DNA of 64,000 nucleotides from Solilutibacter silvestris (GCF_002895945.1 NZ_NPZB01000001.1:1007501-1071500), one strand, 5' to 3'; positions 31,275 through 40,311 are shown, counted from the first letter of the stretch. Notes: generated by a model from the sequence alone, not told the origin. A program made the numbers and translations.

Positions 31275-33128
31275 TCAATGCGCTTGCGGGCTACCTCTTT
31301 GGTCGTCCATTTTCTCCAGCTTGGTTACCCACTCAATCCTTCCCGCTGTTTTCAGCCGGGCAATAATTTCGCGGGATCCAGGGCCGTGCGGCGAGAAAAG
31401 TTGTATGGATCTCTCGAAGTAGGGATAGGCTCGTTCTGGCTGGCGGGTTTGGGTCAGGATGAAGGTGCCAATCGAGGCCATTTCATTGGGGCCAAGCGGC
31501 ATTCTCCTGGAAATGATATCAAGCGCTCCGAGAACCCCGTCGTCGTTCAATGCCACACCTTGGCTGACATTGTTCATCAGAACCGAAGCAGTTCGCATAT
31601 TTTCAGGCCCCAAATTGACCCATTGCAGTCGGTTTAGCAAAATATCCCAATCCGCTTGCGTTGCGTTGCCTCGCATCGATTTGAAGATAATGAGATTGGT
31701 CAGGCTGGTGACAGAATAGGGGGCAGCCTCAGCGCCCTTGCCGCAGATATCAATTGCCTTGCTGAGGTAAGGGTTTCCTGCGGCCTTTCCTCCGCCTAAT
31801 TGATAGAAATATAGGCATAACGAGTTCCATGCACGAGCCGAACGTGGAGCGAATTCCGTGCTTCTCTGTGCAAGTCCCAGTGGGCTATCCCAGATGCGTG
31901 CGCGTACCGAAGTGGCGGCACTCAATAGCGCCAGCAAGAGAATGCATGTGCCAATGGCAAGTGGAGTTCGAACGCGCAGACGCTGAGTGATCAGCATAAC
32001 CAGATCGCCCACGGCCAGAACAACACCGATCAACGGGAAGTGGTTGCGGTGTTCGAACGCCAGTTCAAGATTAGCTATATTGCTGGTGAGAAATTGACCA
32101 GAGAAAAATATGAAAATACCAAACGCGAATAGCGACCGTTGTATGCGTAAGCGCCAGGCCAACACTAGAAGTGCTGCCACGACCAGGAGCGAGGGGAGAG
32201 TGCTTGCAGGGTGCAGCAGGCTACGCGATGGCTCGATCCAGTCGTAGTAGAAAGGCATGTGCTGCGGCAAAGGAAGAATGATCTCCCATAAATACATGCA
32301 CAGCACTCGCCCTTGGGTCAGCAACCGCTCGATGGTGGAGAAATCCCGTCCAGGGTAAGGTCCTCGAGACCAGTAATGCGGTATGGCGACTAACAGGAAG
32401 AGCGCGGCACCTCCTGCGGTCATGAATGCATAACCCGTGCGCAGCCTGCGGGAAAGCTCAGGGTTTTCAGCACGGAAACGTAGAACTGTCAATTCCAGCG
32501 CCAGAGTATAGACAGGCAAGAGAATGGCATCTTCCTTACAGCCGAAGGCCAATGCCCAGAACAAACTGGATAACATCCAGCCAGTGCGGCCCGACCGGCC
32601 TTCGATTTGGGTTTGCCTTGCCTTGAGGTAGGTCAGCAATGCCAACACCAAGAACAAGGTAGCCATCGTCTGCATACGCTGCACGACATACAGCACCGAT
32701 GAAACTTGCAGAGGGTGTAACGCCCATGCAAGTGTTAGCACTACAGCGATCAATCGAGCGTGCTTTGGAGCGGTATTGGCTGCCAGTAGCAAATTGCTGA
32801 AAAACCACGCCAGCACGAACGTTGTCACGGCATGGATGGCAATGTTTGTAGTTTTGAATGCGACGGGATCAAGCCCGCCACTGCGCCAATAATCCAGCGC
32901 AAAACTCAGGGTCGGTAGAATGCGTGTGGCGCCACCTGGCTGAAGCCCAAACAATACTTGGAGCAAAGAGTTGGCGCTTAGTGATGCAAGCTGGATTCCT
33001 GGGTTATTGATGATGTTCGGCTCATCATCAAATACAAAGCCGCCATTAAGGCCTAAAAAGAATGGCAGACTCGCCAGTACTGCGCAGATCGCGCTGGCAA
33101 GCAAAAACCGACGGTTAGAGAAGGTCAT
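31275..33128 (-). CDS. Polytopic GT-C-like (TMTC-type) membrane protein, candidate pilin/surface glycosyltransferase
   Basis: 617 residues from the chosen ATG; a start at 33200 would add 24 residues. About ten to twelve hydrophobic segments fill residues 8-440. The first outer loop has FDDE (33-36), as expected for the catalytic acidic pair of GT-C transferases, and [19 protein letters not shown] resembles the TMTC/DUF1736 family. Residues 450-617 look soluble and helical, possibly TPR-like. It lies between a pilin gene and rfbF. A role in transferring a lipid-linked sugar to pilin is inference from position and topology. Base composition is clearly lower in G+C; in one 60-base line (32041-32100) I counted 27 G or C. 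Confidence 0.6.
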   Translation of the reverse strand: MTFSNRRFLLASAICAVLASLPFFLGLNGGFVFDDEPNIINNPGIQLASLSANSLLQVLFGLQPGGATRILPTLSFALDYWRSGGLDPVAFKTTNIAIHAVTTFVLAWFFSNLLLAANTAPKHARLIAVVLTLAWALHPLQVSSVLYVVQRMQTMATLFLVLALLTYLKARQTQIEGRSGRTGWMLSSLFWALAFGCKEDAILLPVYTLALELTVLRFRAENPELSRRLRTGYAFMTAGGAALFLLVAIPHYWSRGPYPGRDFSTIERLLTQGRVLCMYLWEIILPLPQHMPFYYDWIEPSRSLLHPASTLPSLLVVAALLVLAWRLRIQRSLFAFGIFIFFSGQFLTSNIANLELAFEHRNHFPLIGVVLAVGDLVMLITQRLRVRTPLAIGTCILLLALLSAATSVRARIWDSPLGLAQRSTEFAPRSARAWNSLCLYFYQLGGGKAAGNPYLSKAIDICGKGAEAAPYSVTSLTNLIIFKSMRGNATQADWDILLNRLQWVNLGPENMRTASVLMNNVSQGVALNDDGVLGALDIISRRMPLGPNEMASIGTFILTQTRQPERAYPYFERSIQLFSPHGPGSREIIARLKTAGRIEWVTKLEKMDDQRGSPQAH

Positions 33129-33139
33129 GAGAGGGGGGC

Positions 33140-33155
33140 GATCAGTCGACTGGTC
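33140..33155 (-). promoter_or_regulatory. Palindrome upstream of the GT-C-like gene
   Basis: The perfect 10-base palindrome CAGTCGACTG, extended by further pairing to 16 bases with one G-T wobble, lies 11 bases before the likely start of the membrane protein gene. It could be an operator or a hairpin hindering translation. No known site is recognised. Confidence 0.25.
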
Positions 33156-33236
33156 GATTATCGGCGATCGCCATGTTTTTGATAGATCCCCCGGCTGCAT
33201 ATTGCGGCGCGGCGCCCGGATCGCGAGTGAAGTGGA

Positions 33237-33569
33237 TCAGGGCGCTACGGTGCAATTGCCGTTCTGCATGGTGCAGGTTATCTGCTTGTTGCCCGGCGCT
33301 TGGGGCGTGCCAGTAATCGGGGTGCTGAAGTTGGTGGCGGTATCCGTAGCGCTGCAGGCCTTTGTGGGTGGAGCGGGAGGGGGGCTGCCGTTATACATCG
33401 TGGCCAGAGAGAAGTTGGCGTAATTCTTCATTTCCATCAGACAGGCGTTGTTGGCTGATTTGATTCGGTAGTTGTTATAGGCTGGCAGTGCGATGGCCGC
33501 CAGGATAGCGATGATGGCCACCACGATCATCAGTTCGATCAGCGTGAAGCCGCGTTCGGTCTTGGCCAT
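33237..33569 (-). CDS. Type IV pilin, divergent third copy
   Basis: 110 residues with start MAKTERG; an ATG two codons upstream (33575) is also possible, with AGGA nearby. The prepilin signal is [25 protein letters not shown] with Glu at position 5 of the mature protein (described in parts). After the first 40 residues it differs from the two other pilins: a Pro-rich loop ([13 protein letters not shown]) and a C-terminal disulfide candidate between TC and NC. A strong sigma-54 promoter lies upstream. It is followed by the GT-C-like gene on the same strand, which suggests a dedicated partner. Confidence 0.92.
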   Translation of the reverse strand: MAKTERGFTLIELMIVVAIIAILAAIALPAYNNYRIKSANNACLMEMKNYANFSLATMYNGSPPPAPPTKACSATDTATNFSTPITGTPQAPGNKQITCTMQNGNCTVAP

Positions 33570-33610
33570 GGCCATATTTCCTGATAATGATTGCCCCATA
33601 ACTTGACCTA

Positions 33611-33625
33611 GCAAGTTTCGGGCCA
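33611..33625 (-). promoter_or_regulatory. Sigma-54 promoter of the divergent pilin gene
   Basis: On the minus strand TGGCCCGAAACTTGC matches TGGCACG-N4-TTGC with one mismatch and has the required GG-N10-GC spacing. It is 42 bases upstream of the pilin start at 33569. RpoN with the nearby PilR would be the expected activator. Confidence 0.8.
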
Positions 33626-33637
33626 ACGCTCCAAGAT

Positions 33638-33665
33638 AAAAAGCCCTTCGTTTAGAAGGGCTTTC
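33638..33665 (-). terminator. Rho-independent terminator after the second pilin gene
   Basis: AAGCCCTTC and GAAGGGCTT pair around GTTTA. On the minus strand the stem is followed by TTTTTAT. It lies 22 bases after the stop at 33688 and before the sigma-54 promoter of the next pilin gene, so the pilins are separate transcripts. Confidence 0.9.
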
Positions 33666-33687
33666 TGGGGGCGCTTGGCGGCCCGTT

Positions 33688-34032
33688 TTAATGCGGGGCG
33701 CCGCATGTTGCCGTAGCAGAATCGCAGTAAGTGCTCTTACTACCCGGCTTCTGCGGGGAGAACGTAACAGATTGGTTCGTGCTCACCTGGGCGGCGGTCA
33801 GCGTCATGGTGCCGTTGCAAGCCTTGCCCGGAGAAGCCGGGACGGGGGTCAGGTTCGACATCACCGCAGCCACGGCCGAGTTCATGTAGGCCTTGGCTTC
33901 GGCCTGGCAAGCGCCTTCGGCTGACTTGATGCGGTAATTGTTGTAAGCCGGCAGCGCGATGGCGGCCAGGATGGCGATGATCGCAACGACGATCATCAGT
34001 TCGATCAGGGTAAAGCCTTGCTGCTTCTTCAT
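33688..34032 (-). CDS. pilA: Type IV major pilin, duplicate copy A
   Basis: 114 residues. The prepilin leader MKKQQG precedes [18 protein letters not shown] with the conserved Glu5 and a hydrophobic helix. The mature globular part is short and ends with a two-Cys loop (C...C in the last 12 residues). The protein is the same as copy B (34261-34605) except Tyr for His and Ser for Thr near the C-terminus. A GGGGA ribosome-binding site sits eight bases before the ATG. I find only a weak sigma-54-like element upstream, overlapping the terminator at 34213. Confidence 0.95.
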   Translation of the reverse strand: MKKQQGFTLIELMIVVAIIAILAAIALPAYNNYRIKSAEGACQAEAKAYMNSAVAAVMSNLTPVPASPGKACNGTMTLTAAQVSTNQSVTFSPQKPGSKSTYCDSATATCGAPH

Positions 34033-34053
34033 TTGGATAATCCCCATGGAGTG
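33731..34053 (-). repeat. 323-bp exact direct repeat, copy A
   Basis: This stretch is identical, as far as I can read it, to 34304-34626, with an offset of 573 bases. It covers most of the pilin coding sequence plus 21 bases upstream of the ATG, including the ribosome-binding site. Both flanks diverge. This points to a very recent duplication or to ongoing gene conversion. Confidence 0.92.
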
Positions 34054-34212
34054 GATGTTTCTAGCAGCACATGCTCTGAACCACAGGAGAGGGCGGGTCC
34101 ATGGTCCAGCCGCAGGCATGTGTTTGACGAGTCAAGCAGGCGCAATACTGATCGTCAATGGCTGTAGCGCGGGCGGCGGTGCGTTTCAGACAAACGGTTG
34201 CCTTGGGCAATA

Positions 34213-34241
34213 GAAAAGCCCCTCTTACGAGGGGCTTTTTT
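34213..34241 (-). terminator. Terminator after pilin copy B
   Basis: AAAAGCCCCTC and GAGGGGCTTTT pair around TTAC, with a T-tract on both strands (four T on the minus, six on the plus). It lies 20 bases after the stop of pilin copy B. Its stem overlaps the only weak sigma-54-like match upstream of copy A (34207-34221). Confidence 0.88.
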
Positions 34242-34260
34242 GACGATGCTTTATCGCGAA

Positions 34261-34605
34261 TCAGTGCGGGGCACCGCAAGTAGCGGTAGCGGTATCACAG
34301 TGGGTGCTCTTACTACCCGGCTTCTGCGGGGAGAACGTAACAGATTGGTTCGTGCTCACCTGGGCGGCGGTCAGCGTCATGGTGCCGTTGCAAGCCTTGC
34401 CCGGAGAAGCCGGGACGGGGGTCAGGTTCGACATCACCGCAGCCACGGCCGAGTTCATGTAGGCCTTGGCTTCGGCCTGGCAAGCGCCTTCGGCTGACTT
34501 GATGCGGTAATTGTTGTAAGCCGGCAGCGCGATGGCGGCCAGGATGGCGATGATCGCAACGACGATCATCAGTTCGATCAGGGTAAAGCCTTGCTGCTTC
34601 TTCAT
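34261..34605 (-). CDS. pilA: Type IV major pilin, duplicate copy B
   Basis: 114 residues, with leader MKKQQG and the same N-terminal helix as copy A; only two residues differ near the C-terminus (His and Thr here). It has the best promoter of the three pilins: a GG-N10-GC sigma-54 site 105 bases upstream and paired GTGAC/GTCAC motifs further up. It lies next to pilR. This is the most likely main pilin gene and the parental copy. Confidence 0.95.
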   Translation of the reverse strand: MKKQQGFTLIELMIVVAIIAILAAIALPAYNNYRIKSAEGACQAEAKAYMNSAVAAVMSNLTPVPASPGKACNGTMTLTAAQVSTNQSVTFSPQKPGSKSTHCDTATATCGAPH

Positions 34606-34626
34606 TTGGATAATCCCCATGGAGTG
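34304..34626 (-). repeat. 323-bp exact direct repeat, copy B
   Basis: Partner of 33731-34053. Sequence upstream of 34626 contains the good sigma-54 promoter, whereas the sequence upstream of copy A does not. The duplication therefore carried the gene and ribosome-binding site but not the promoter. Confidence 0.92.
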
Positions 34627-34709
34627 ATTGTTCATGTGCCACGTGCGGCCGGGCCGGGGGATCCAAGTCCTTTGGAGCCTGACGACAGGACACGTGCCGG
34701 AAGAGTGAA

Positions 34710-34724
34710 GCAGGGGATGTGCCA
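34710..34724 (-). promoter_or_regulatory. Sigma-54 promoter of pilin copy B
   Basis: On the minus strand TGGCACATCCCCTGC has a perfect TGGCAC -24 element and a TGC -12 element with the correct ten bases between GG and GC. The transcript would start near 34698, giving a leader of about 93 bases. Confidence 0.82.
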
Positions 34725-34775
34725 AACGTCAATCCCCGCTAACTCATTGATGAATCTCGGTTGGTAGTGCGAAGA

Positions 34776-34824
34776 ACGTCACTTTGCCGCCTTCATGAAG
34801 GTGAATGTGACGTGAAATGTCACG
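34776..34824 (-). promoter_or_regulatory. Candidate PilR upstream activating region
   Basis: Three related elements lie 66-114 bases upstream of the -12 element: CGTCAC at 34778-34783, and GTGAC (34807-34811) paired with GTCAC (34819-34823) as an inverted repeat with seven bases between. The distance fits enhancer sites of NtrC-family activators, and the TGTC core resembles the element described for PilR in Pseudomonas. Direct evidence is lacking. Confidence 0.45.
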
Positions 34825-34849
34825 ATTGGTCAGGCCATTGCTGGCCGAG

Positions 34850-36262
34850 TTACTCCATCCCCAGCTTCTTCAACTTGTAGCGCAATGCCCGGAAAGTGAT
34901 GCCGAGCGCGGCTGCTGTCTTGGTCTTGTTGTAGCGGTTTTCCAGCAGGGCTTTTTCGATGGCGGCGCGTTCCAGTTGCTCCATGGCGCCGGTGAGGTCG
35001 CCATTGGCGCTGGGCGCGGCGACATCCATCGGTGCGGACACCGTCGTCGTTGCGGGTGCGGCGACTGCTTGCGGCTCGGGAGCGGGAACAGACGCAGCCA
35101 CCACCGCACCCTGCGGCAAACGCAGGTCGCTGGCGTGGATCAGTTCGCCGTCGGCGAGGGTCATCGCGCGTTCCAGGGTGTTTTCCAGTTCGCGGATGTT
35201 GCCGGGGAAGGGGTAATCGCGCAGGGCGGCGAGGGCGTCATCGGATAACGACGGCGGCGTGGCGAGGCCGTGGCGTTCCGCCAGTCTGGCGAGGATGGCA
35301 TTGCACAGGATCGGCAGGTCGTCGCTGCGTTCGCGCAGGGGCGGGACGCGCAGTTCGATCACGTTGATGCGGTAGTACAGGTCGTGGCGGAAGCCACCCT
35401 GTTCGACCAGGGTCGCCAGATCCTTGTGGGTGGCGGAGAGGATGCGCACGTCTACCTGTTGCTCGGCTTGGCCGCCGACCGGCCGCACTGATTTTTCCTG
35501 GATGGCGCGCAGCAGTTTCACCTGCATCGCCAGCGGCAGTTCGGCGACTTCGTCGAGGAACAGGGTGCCGCCGTTGGCCGCCTGGAACAGGCCTTCCTTG
35601 TCGGCGTGGGCGCCGGTGAAGCTGCCTTTCCTGTGGCCGAAGAATTCGCTTTCCATCAGTTCGGCGGGAATCGCGCCGCAGTTGACCGGCACGAAGCTGC
35701 CATTGGCGCGCGGGCCGCTCTGGTGGATGGTGCGGGCGACCAGTTCCTTGCCCGATCCCGACTCGCCATGGATGTAGACCGGCGCCTGGCTGCGCGCGAC
35801 CTTGTCGATGGTCTGGCGCAGTGCCTGCATCGCCGGCGACTGTCCGAGCATGCGCCCGGCCGGGGATTGGGCGTGTGCGGTTTCGCGTTCGGAGCGCAGC
35901 CGCAATGCGTTGCGCACCAGTTCGCGCAGGATATGGAGATCGACCGGCTTGCTGACGAAGTCGAAGGCGCCGCGCTTGAGCGCTTCCACCGCGGCTTCGA
36001 CATTGCCGAACGCGGTGATCATCGCCACCGGCGTGCCCGGATGCGTGGCCGCGATATGGGTGATCAGGTCCATGCCCGAGCCATCGGGCAGGCGCATGTC
36101 GGTGAGGCAGAAGTCGAACTCGTGGCTGGCCAGTTGCGACCGGGCGGCGGACACGGTGGCAGCGGTCTCCACGCGCAAGCCCATCCGCGTCAGGGTGACC
36201 ACCAGCAATTCGCGGATGTCGCGCTCGTCATCGACCACAAGTGCGCTTTGCGTGTCCGCCAT
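34850..36262 (-). CDS. pilR: PilR, sigma-54-dependent response regulator of pilin genes
   Basis: 470 residues. The receiver domain (about 5-120) has the phosphoacceptor Asp at 55 (LTDMRLPDG). The AAA+ domain has Walker A GESGSGKE near 165, GSFTGA (the loop contacting sigma-54, with Ser for the commoner Ala) near 213, Walker B GGTLFLDEVAE and the sensor II region. A Pro/Ala-rich linker leads to a Fis-type helix-turn-helix in the last 45 residues. It activates pilin transcription, consistent with the sigma-54 sites next door. Confidence 0.96.
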   Translation of the reverse strand: MADTQSALVVDDERDIRELLVVTLTRMGLRVETAATVSAARSQLASHEFDFCLTDMRLPDGSGMDLITHIAATHPGTPVAMITAFGNVEAAVEALKRGAFDFVSKPVDLHILRELVRNALRLRSERETAHAQSPAGRMLGQSPAMQALRQTIDKVARSQAPVYIHGESGSGKELVARTIHQSGPRANGSFVPVNCGAIPAELMESEFFGHRKGSFTGAHADKEGLFQAANGGTLFLDEVAELPLAMQVKLLRAIQEKSVRPVGGQAEQQVDVRILSATHKDLATLVEQGGFRHDLYYRINVIELRVPPLRERSDDLPILCNAILARLAERHGLATPPSLSDDALAALRDYPFPGNIRELENTLERAMTLADGELIHASDLRLPQGAVVAASVPAPEPQAVAAPATTTVSAPMDVAAPSANGDLTGAMEQLERAAIEKALLENRYNKTKTAAALGITFRALRYKLKKLGME

Positions 36263-36292
36263 GCGTGAATTCGGATTGTCTCGGGGGAAGGA

Positions 36293-37912
36293 TCAGTTTA
36301 GCGCGACACCTGCGTCGTGGTTGGCGGCAGCGGTGGCGCCGGGCAGGCGCAGGCGGAAGCAGCTGCCGAAGGGCAGGCGCAGGTAGCTGAGTTCGCCCTG
36401 GTTGGCGTGCGCCAGTTCGCGGGCGATGTGCAGGCCGAGGCCGGTGCCGTGTTCCGAGGTGGTGAAGAACGGGCGGAACAGGTTGCGTTCGTCCGCTTCC
36501 GCAATCCCGGGGCCGGTGTCCATGACATCGATCGCGGGCTGGTGGGCTTCATGGCGCACGCACAGGGTGATGCGCGCCGGTTCGCCGGGCATGCGGCCGT
36601 AATAGCGCGCATTGCTGACCAGCACCAGCAGGATCTGGTGGACGTGCTTGGGATCGGCCAGCGCCGGGGCTTCGTCCTTTGGCACCACCACTTCCAGGGT
36701 GTCGGCATCGAGCGGATAGCTGCGGCGGTATTCCTCGGCGAATTCTTCGGTGACGCTGCGCAGGTCGATCGCCTGCGGGTTGGCGCGTTCGCGCCGGGCC
36801 ATGCTCAGCACGCTTTCGACGATGCCGTTCATGCGCGTGGTCTGCTGGCGCACGATTTCCAGCATCTTGCGGTCCATCGCGGTGAGATCGTCGGATTCCT
36901 CCAGCAATTGCGTGGAATAACTGATGGCGGAAAGCGGGTTGCGGATTTCGTGGGCGAGGCTGGCGGAGAAGCGTCCCAGCGCGGCAAGGGTGATGCCTTC
37001 GGCGCGCCGCGACGCCTGCGAGGTGTCATCGAGGAAGACCAGCACTTCATCGCCACCGGCATGCAGGCGCAGGAATTGGGGGAGGATTTCCGCCTGGTCG
37101 GTTCCCATGCGCATCGGTTGCAGGTTGATCGCGCCGTCGCCCTGCCAATCGCGCAGGCGTTGCGCCAGTTCTGGTGATGCCAGTCCGATCGGGCGATGGC
37201 CGTCGCCTGCTTCGCCGAGCAGGGCGAGTGCGGCTTCGTTGGCGAGGCGGATCAGTCCATCGCGTTCGACGATCACCACGCCGGTCGGCATGCGCCGGAT
37301 GATCAGTTCGTTGAGTGCGGCGAGATCGGCGACTTCCTCGCCACGGCGGCTGGCTTCGGTTTCGCCGCGCACCATGCGCTGGCCCATCACGTGCGTCAGC
37401 CAGGCGATGGCGAAATAACTGGCACCGAAAATCAGCGGTTCGATCCACGGGTGATCCCACGCTTCGCCGAACAATTCGCGCCAGATCAGCGGGGCAAGGA
37501 AGGTGAGGGTGGCGAGTGCCGCGGTGATCAACCCGAACATCAGCGACAACAGCAACGAGGCCGCCGCGACGTTGAGGATGAGCATGATCGCGATCACGGG
37601 CGTCGCCTGCGGGATCACGTTGATCGCCGCATTGGCGAAGAAAACGTCGAGCAGGGTGCCGAGGGCGATCTGCGGGGCGACGCGCAGCCGCGAGCGCGTG
37701 AGCAGCAACAGGACCAGCGCGCAGCCGAGGTAGGCGCAACAGATCCACGCGATCAGCCCGGCGTTGTCGATATCACCCAGCCAGTGGCCACCGATGCCCA
37801 TCGCCATGGCAGCGATCATCGCCGCGGCGAATGAGCGATAGATGGCGTAGGCACGCAGTTCACGCTGGACGGTGCTGTCGGCGAAGCGCTGGATGGATCG
37901 GGTCGGGGGCAC
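36293..37912 (-). CDS. pilS: PilS, membrane sensor histidine kinase
   Basis: 539 residues from a GTG with AAGGAG five bases upstream (37918-37923), the only good start. Six hydrophobic segments occupy about residues 22-190, then a PAS-like domain (about 205-300), the H-box [14 protein letters not shown] (His near 321) and the ATPase domain with VLVSNARYY (N-box), [10 protein letters not shown] and GTGLGLHIA. PilS senses pilin in the membrane and controls PilR phosphorylation in Pseudomonas. It is divergent from sucC. Confidence 0.95.
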   Translation of the reverse strand: MPPTRSIQRFADSTVQRELRAYAIYRSFAAAMIAAMAMGIGGHWLGDIDNAGLIAWICCAYLGCALVLLLLTRSRLRVAPQIALGTLLDVFFANAAINVIPQATPVIAIMLILNVAAASLLLSLMFGLITAALATLTFLAPLIWRELFGEAWDHPWIEPLIFGASYFAIAWLTHVMGQRMVRGETEASRRGEEVADLAALNELIIRRMPTGVVIVERDGLIRLANEAALALLGEAGDGHRPIGLASPELAQRLRDWQGDGAINLQPMRMGTDQAEILPQFLRLHAGGDEVLVFLDDTSQASRRAEGITLAALGRFSASLAHEIRNPLSAISYSTQLLEESDDLTAMDRKMLEIVRQQTTRMNGIVESVLSMARRERANPQAIDLRSVTEEFAEEYRRSYPLDADTLEVVVPKDEAPALADPKHVHQILLVLVSNARYYGRMPGEPARITLCVRHEAHQPAIDVMDTGPGIAEADERNLFRPFFTTSEHGTGLGLHIARELAHANQGELSYLRLPFGSCFRLRLPGATAAANHDAGVALN

Positions 37913-37963
37913 GGGATCTCCTTGGGTCCGGGCGAGTGTATCGGGCGGCCGTCGGCCCCGGTT

Positions 37964-37992
37964 TTGCCGCAGTGCGACATCTGCGCGACAAT
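37964..37992 (+). promoter_or_regulatory. Candidate sigma-70 promoter of sucCD
   Basis: TTGCCG and GACAAT, each with four of six consensus bases, are separated by 17 bases and lie about 60 bases before the sucC ATG. Confidence 0.5.
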
Positions 37993-38050
37993 AGGGGGCT
38001 GGCCCGGCCCCCTGCCGCGGTCCGTCTCCCCTTCCGACTACCGGTGCGCC

Positions 38051-39220
38051 ATGAATTTCCACGAGTACCAGGCCAAACAATTGTTCGGCGACTACGGCAT
38101 TGCCGTCCCCAAGGGCCAGGTGGCCTATTCCCCAGACGAGGCGGTGACCGCTGCCAAGGCCATCGGCGGCGATTTCTGGGTGGTGAAAGCCCAGATCCAC
38201 GCGGGCGGCCGCGGGAAGGCTGGCGGCGTCAAGCTGGCCAAGACCCTGGATGAGGTGAAGCAGTACGCCAAGGCGATGCTCGGCACCAGGATGGCGACCT
38301 ACCAGACCGCCGGCGTCGAGCTGCCGGTCGACAGCGTGCTGATCACCCAGGCCACCAATATCGACAAGGAGCTGTACCTGTCGGTGCTGGTCGATCGCGC
38401 CACCCAGACCGTCACCTTCATCGCGTCGGCGGAAGGCGGCATGGACATCGAGCAGGTCGCCCACGAGAAGCCCGAGGCGATCAAGTCCTTGCACGTGAAC
38501 TACGTTGAAGGTTTGCAGCCGTACCAGTGCCGCGATCTCGCCTTCGCGCTCGGCCTGAACGCCAAGCAGGCCGGCCAGCTGACCAAGATCATGCTCGGCC
38601 TCTACAAGCTGTTCAACGACAAGGACCTGGCGCTGGTCGAATTGAACCCGCTGGCGATCCTCGACGACGGCAACCTGGCCGTGCTCGACGGCAAGATCAA
38701 TTCCGACGACAACGCCAACTTCCGTCATCCCGAACTCGTCGCGATGCGCGACGTGCGCCAGGAAGACGAGACCGAAGTGCTGGCCTCGAAGTACGACCTC
38801 AACTACGTGACCATGGAAGGCAATATCGGTTGCATGGTCAACGGCGCCGGCCTGGCGATGGCGACGATGGACGTGATTTCGCTCAACGGTGGTTCGCCGG
38901 CCAACTTCCTCGATGTCGGTGGCGGCGCCAACAAGGAGAAAGTCACCGAGGCGTTCAAGTTGATCCTGCGCTCGCCGACGGTGAAGGCGATCTTCGTCAA
39001 CATCTTCGGCGGCATCGTCCGCTGCGACATGATCGCGGAAGGCATCATCGCTGCGGTCAAGGAAGTGGGCGTCAAGGTGCCGGTGATCGTGCGTCTTGAA
39101 GGCACGAATGTCGATGCCGGCAAGGAACTGCTGAAGAACTCCGGCCTGGCGATCATTCCGGCCGACGACATCAACGATGGCGCGAAGAAGGCGGTTGAAG
39201 CCGTCAAGAACGCTGCCTGA
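38051..39220 (+). CDS. sucC: SucC, succinyl-CoA synthetase beta subunit
   Basis: 389 residues, the usual length. With SucD it converts succinyl-CoA to succinate with formation of ATP or GTP in the TCA cycle. The ATP-grasp domain begins [17 protein letters not shown], with [12 protein letters not shown] near 48 and ELNPLAIL. The C-terminal CoA-ligase domain has [10 protein letters not shown] and [12 protein letters not shown]. It is 22 bases from sucD. The pilS-sucCD adjacency is typical of Xanthomonas relatives. Confidence 0.98.
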   Translation: MNFHEYQAKQLFGDYGIAVPKGQVAYSPDEAVTAAKAIGGDFWVVKAQIHAGGRGKAGGVKLAKTLDEVKQYAKAMLGTRMATYQTAGVELPVDSVLITQATNIDKELYLSVLVDRATQTVTFIASAEGGMDIEQVAHEKPEAIKSLHVNYVEGLQPYQCRDLAFALGLNAKQAGQLTKIMLGLYKLFNDKDLALVELNPLAILDDGNLAVLDGKINSDDNANFRHPELVAMRDVRQEDETEVLASKYDLNYVTMEGNIGCMVNGAGLAMATMDVISLNGGSPANFLDVGGGANKEKVTEAFKLILRSPTVKAIFVNIFGGIVRCDMIAEGIIAAVKEVGVKVPVIVRLEGTNVDAGKELLKNSGLAIIPADDINDGAKKAVEAVKNAA

Positions 39221-39242
39221 TCCCACCTTCAAGGAAAACGAC

Positions 39243-40118
39243 ATGTCAGTCTTGATCAACAAGAACACGAAGGTGCTGGTGCAGGGCTTCACCGGCTCGC
39301 AGGGCACCTTCCACGCGCAACAGATGCTCGATTACGGCACCAAGGTGGTCGGTGGCGTGACGCCGGGCAAGGGTGGAACCGAACACCTCGGCCTGCCGGT
39401 GTTCGATACCATGCAGGAAGCCGTCGCGAAAACCGGCGCCGATGCGTCGGTGATCTACGTGCCGCCGCCGTTCGCCGCCGACGCGATCATGGAAGCCGCT
39501 GCTGCCGGCATCAAGGTGATCGTGTGCATCACCGAAGGCATCCCGGTGCTCGACATGATGCGCGTCAAGAACGTGCTGAAGAACACGCCGGATGCGCGCC
39601 TGATCGGGCCGAACTGCCCAGGCGTGATCACCCCCGGCGAGTGCAAGATCGGCATCATGCCGGGCCACATCCACATGCCGGGCAAGATCGGCATCGTCTC
39701 GCGTTCGGGCACGCTGACCTATGAAGCGGTGAAGCAGACGACGGATGCCGGCCTCGGCCAGTCGACCTGTATCGGCATCGGTGGCGATCCGATCAATGGA
39801 ACCAACTTCATCGACGCGCTGAAGCTGTTCCAGGAAGATCCGCAGACCGAAGGCATCATCATGGTCGGCGAAATCGGTGGCAGCGCCGAAGAAGAAGCGG
39901 CCGAGTACATCGCCAAGCATGTCACCAAGCCGGTGGTCGGTTTTATCGCCGGTGCATCGGCGCCGAAGGGCAAGCGCATGGGTCACGCCGGTGCGATCGC
40001 GTCTGCGGGTTCGGGCACTGCCGAAGGCAAGTTCGCCGCGATGGAGAAGGCGGGCGTCACCACGGTGAAGTCGCCGGGCGATCTTGGCGCGGCGATCGCC
40101 AAGCGTTTGGCGAAGTGA
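39243..40118 (+). CDS. sucD: SucD, succinyl-CoA synthetase alpha subunit
   Basis: 291 residues. The CoA-binding Rossmann domain begins with [12 protein letters not shown] (about 14-25), and the phosphohistidine loop [17 protein letters not shown] near residue 246 carries the active-site His. [19 protein letters not shown], in the middle, is the family signature. A Rho-independent terminator follows about 55 bases downstream. Confidence 0.98.
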   Translation: MSVLINKNTKVLVQGFTGSQGTFHAQQMLDYGTKVVGGVTPGKGGTEHLGLPVFDTMQEAVAKTGADASVIYVPPPFAADAIMEAAAAGIKVIVCITEGIPVLDMMRVKNVLKNTPDARLIGPNCPGVITPGECKIGIMPGHIHMPGKIGIVSRSGTLTYEAVKQTTDAGLGQSTCIGIGGDPINGTNFIDALKLFQEDPQTEGIIMVGEIGGSAEEEAAEYIAKHVTKPVVGFIAGASAPKGKRMGHAGAIASAGSGTAEGKFAAMEKAGVTTVKSPGDLGAAIAKRLAK

Positions 40119-40172
40119 TTGTCATGTGCGTCCGATCCTGATCGGGTCGGCGCGCACAAATCGGTAAACGTG

Positions 40173-40203
40173 GAAGGCCGCCTTGTGCGGCCTTTCTCGT
40201 TTT
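40173..40203 (+). terminator. Terminator after sucD
   Basis: AAGGCCGC and GCGGCCTT pair around CTTGT, followed by TCTCGTTTT. It is located 55 bases after the sucD stop and ends the sucCD transcript before the adhesin gene. Confidence 0.85.
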
Positions 40204-40311
40204 CGTCACTCAAGCAGGCGAACACCTGATTTCAGGGGTGCCGGTATTCCGGAGGCGGGATTAACCTTGATGAACGCGCGCGGAGTACGCGTGGCACAGG
40301 GGATTTCTGTA

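Noticed and set aside
18892-34605. A prophage or transposon origin for the accessory block.
   Set aside because: No integrase, transposase, terminal repeats or tRNA target was seen. The toxin resembles phage Gp49 only at family level.
36293-39307. A minus-strand open frame of over 1,000 codons reaching from pilS back across sucC.
   Set aside because: Only the part after the GTG at 37912, with AAGGAG upstream, is PilS. The rest is antisense to sucC and has no family motif.
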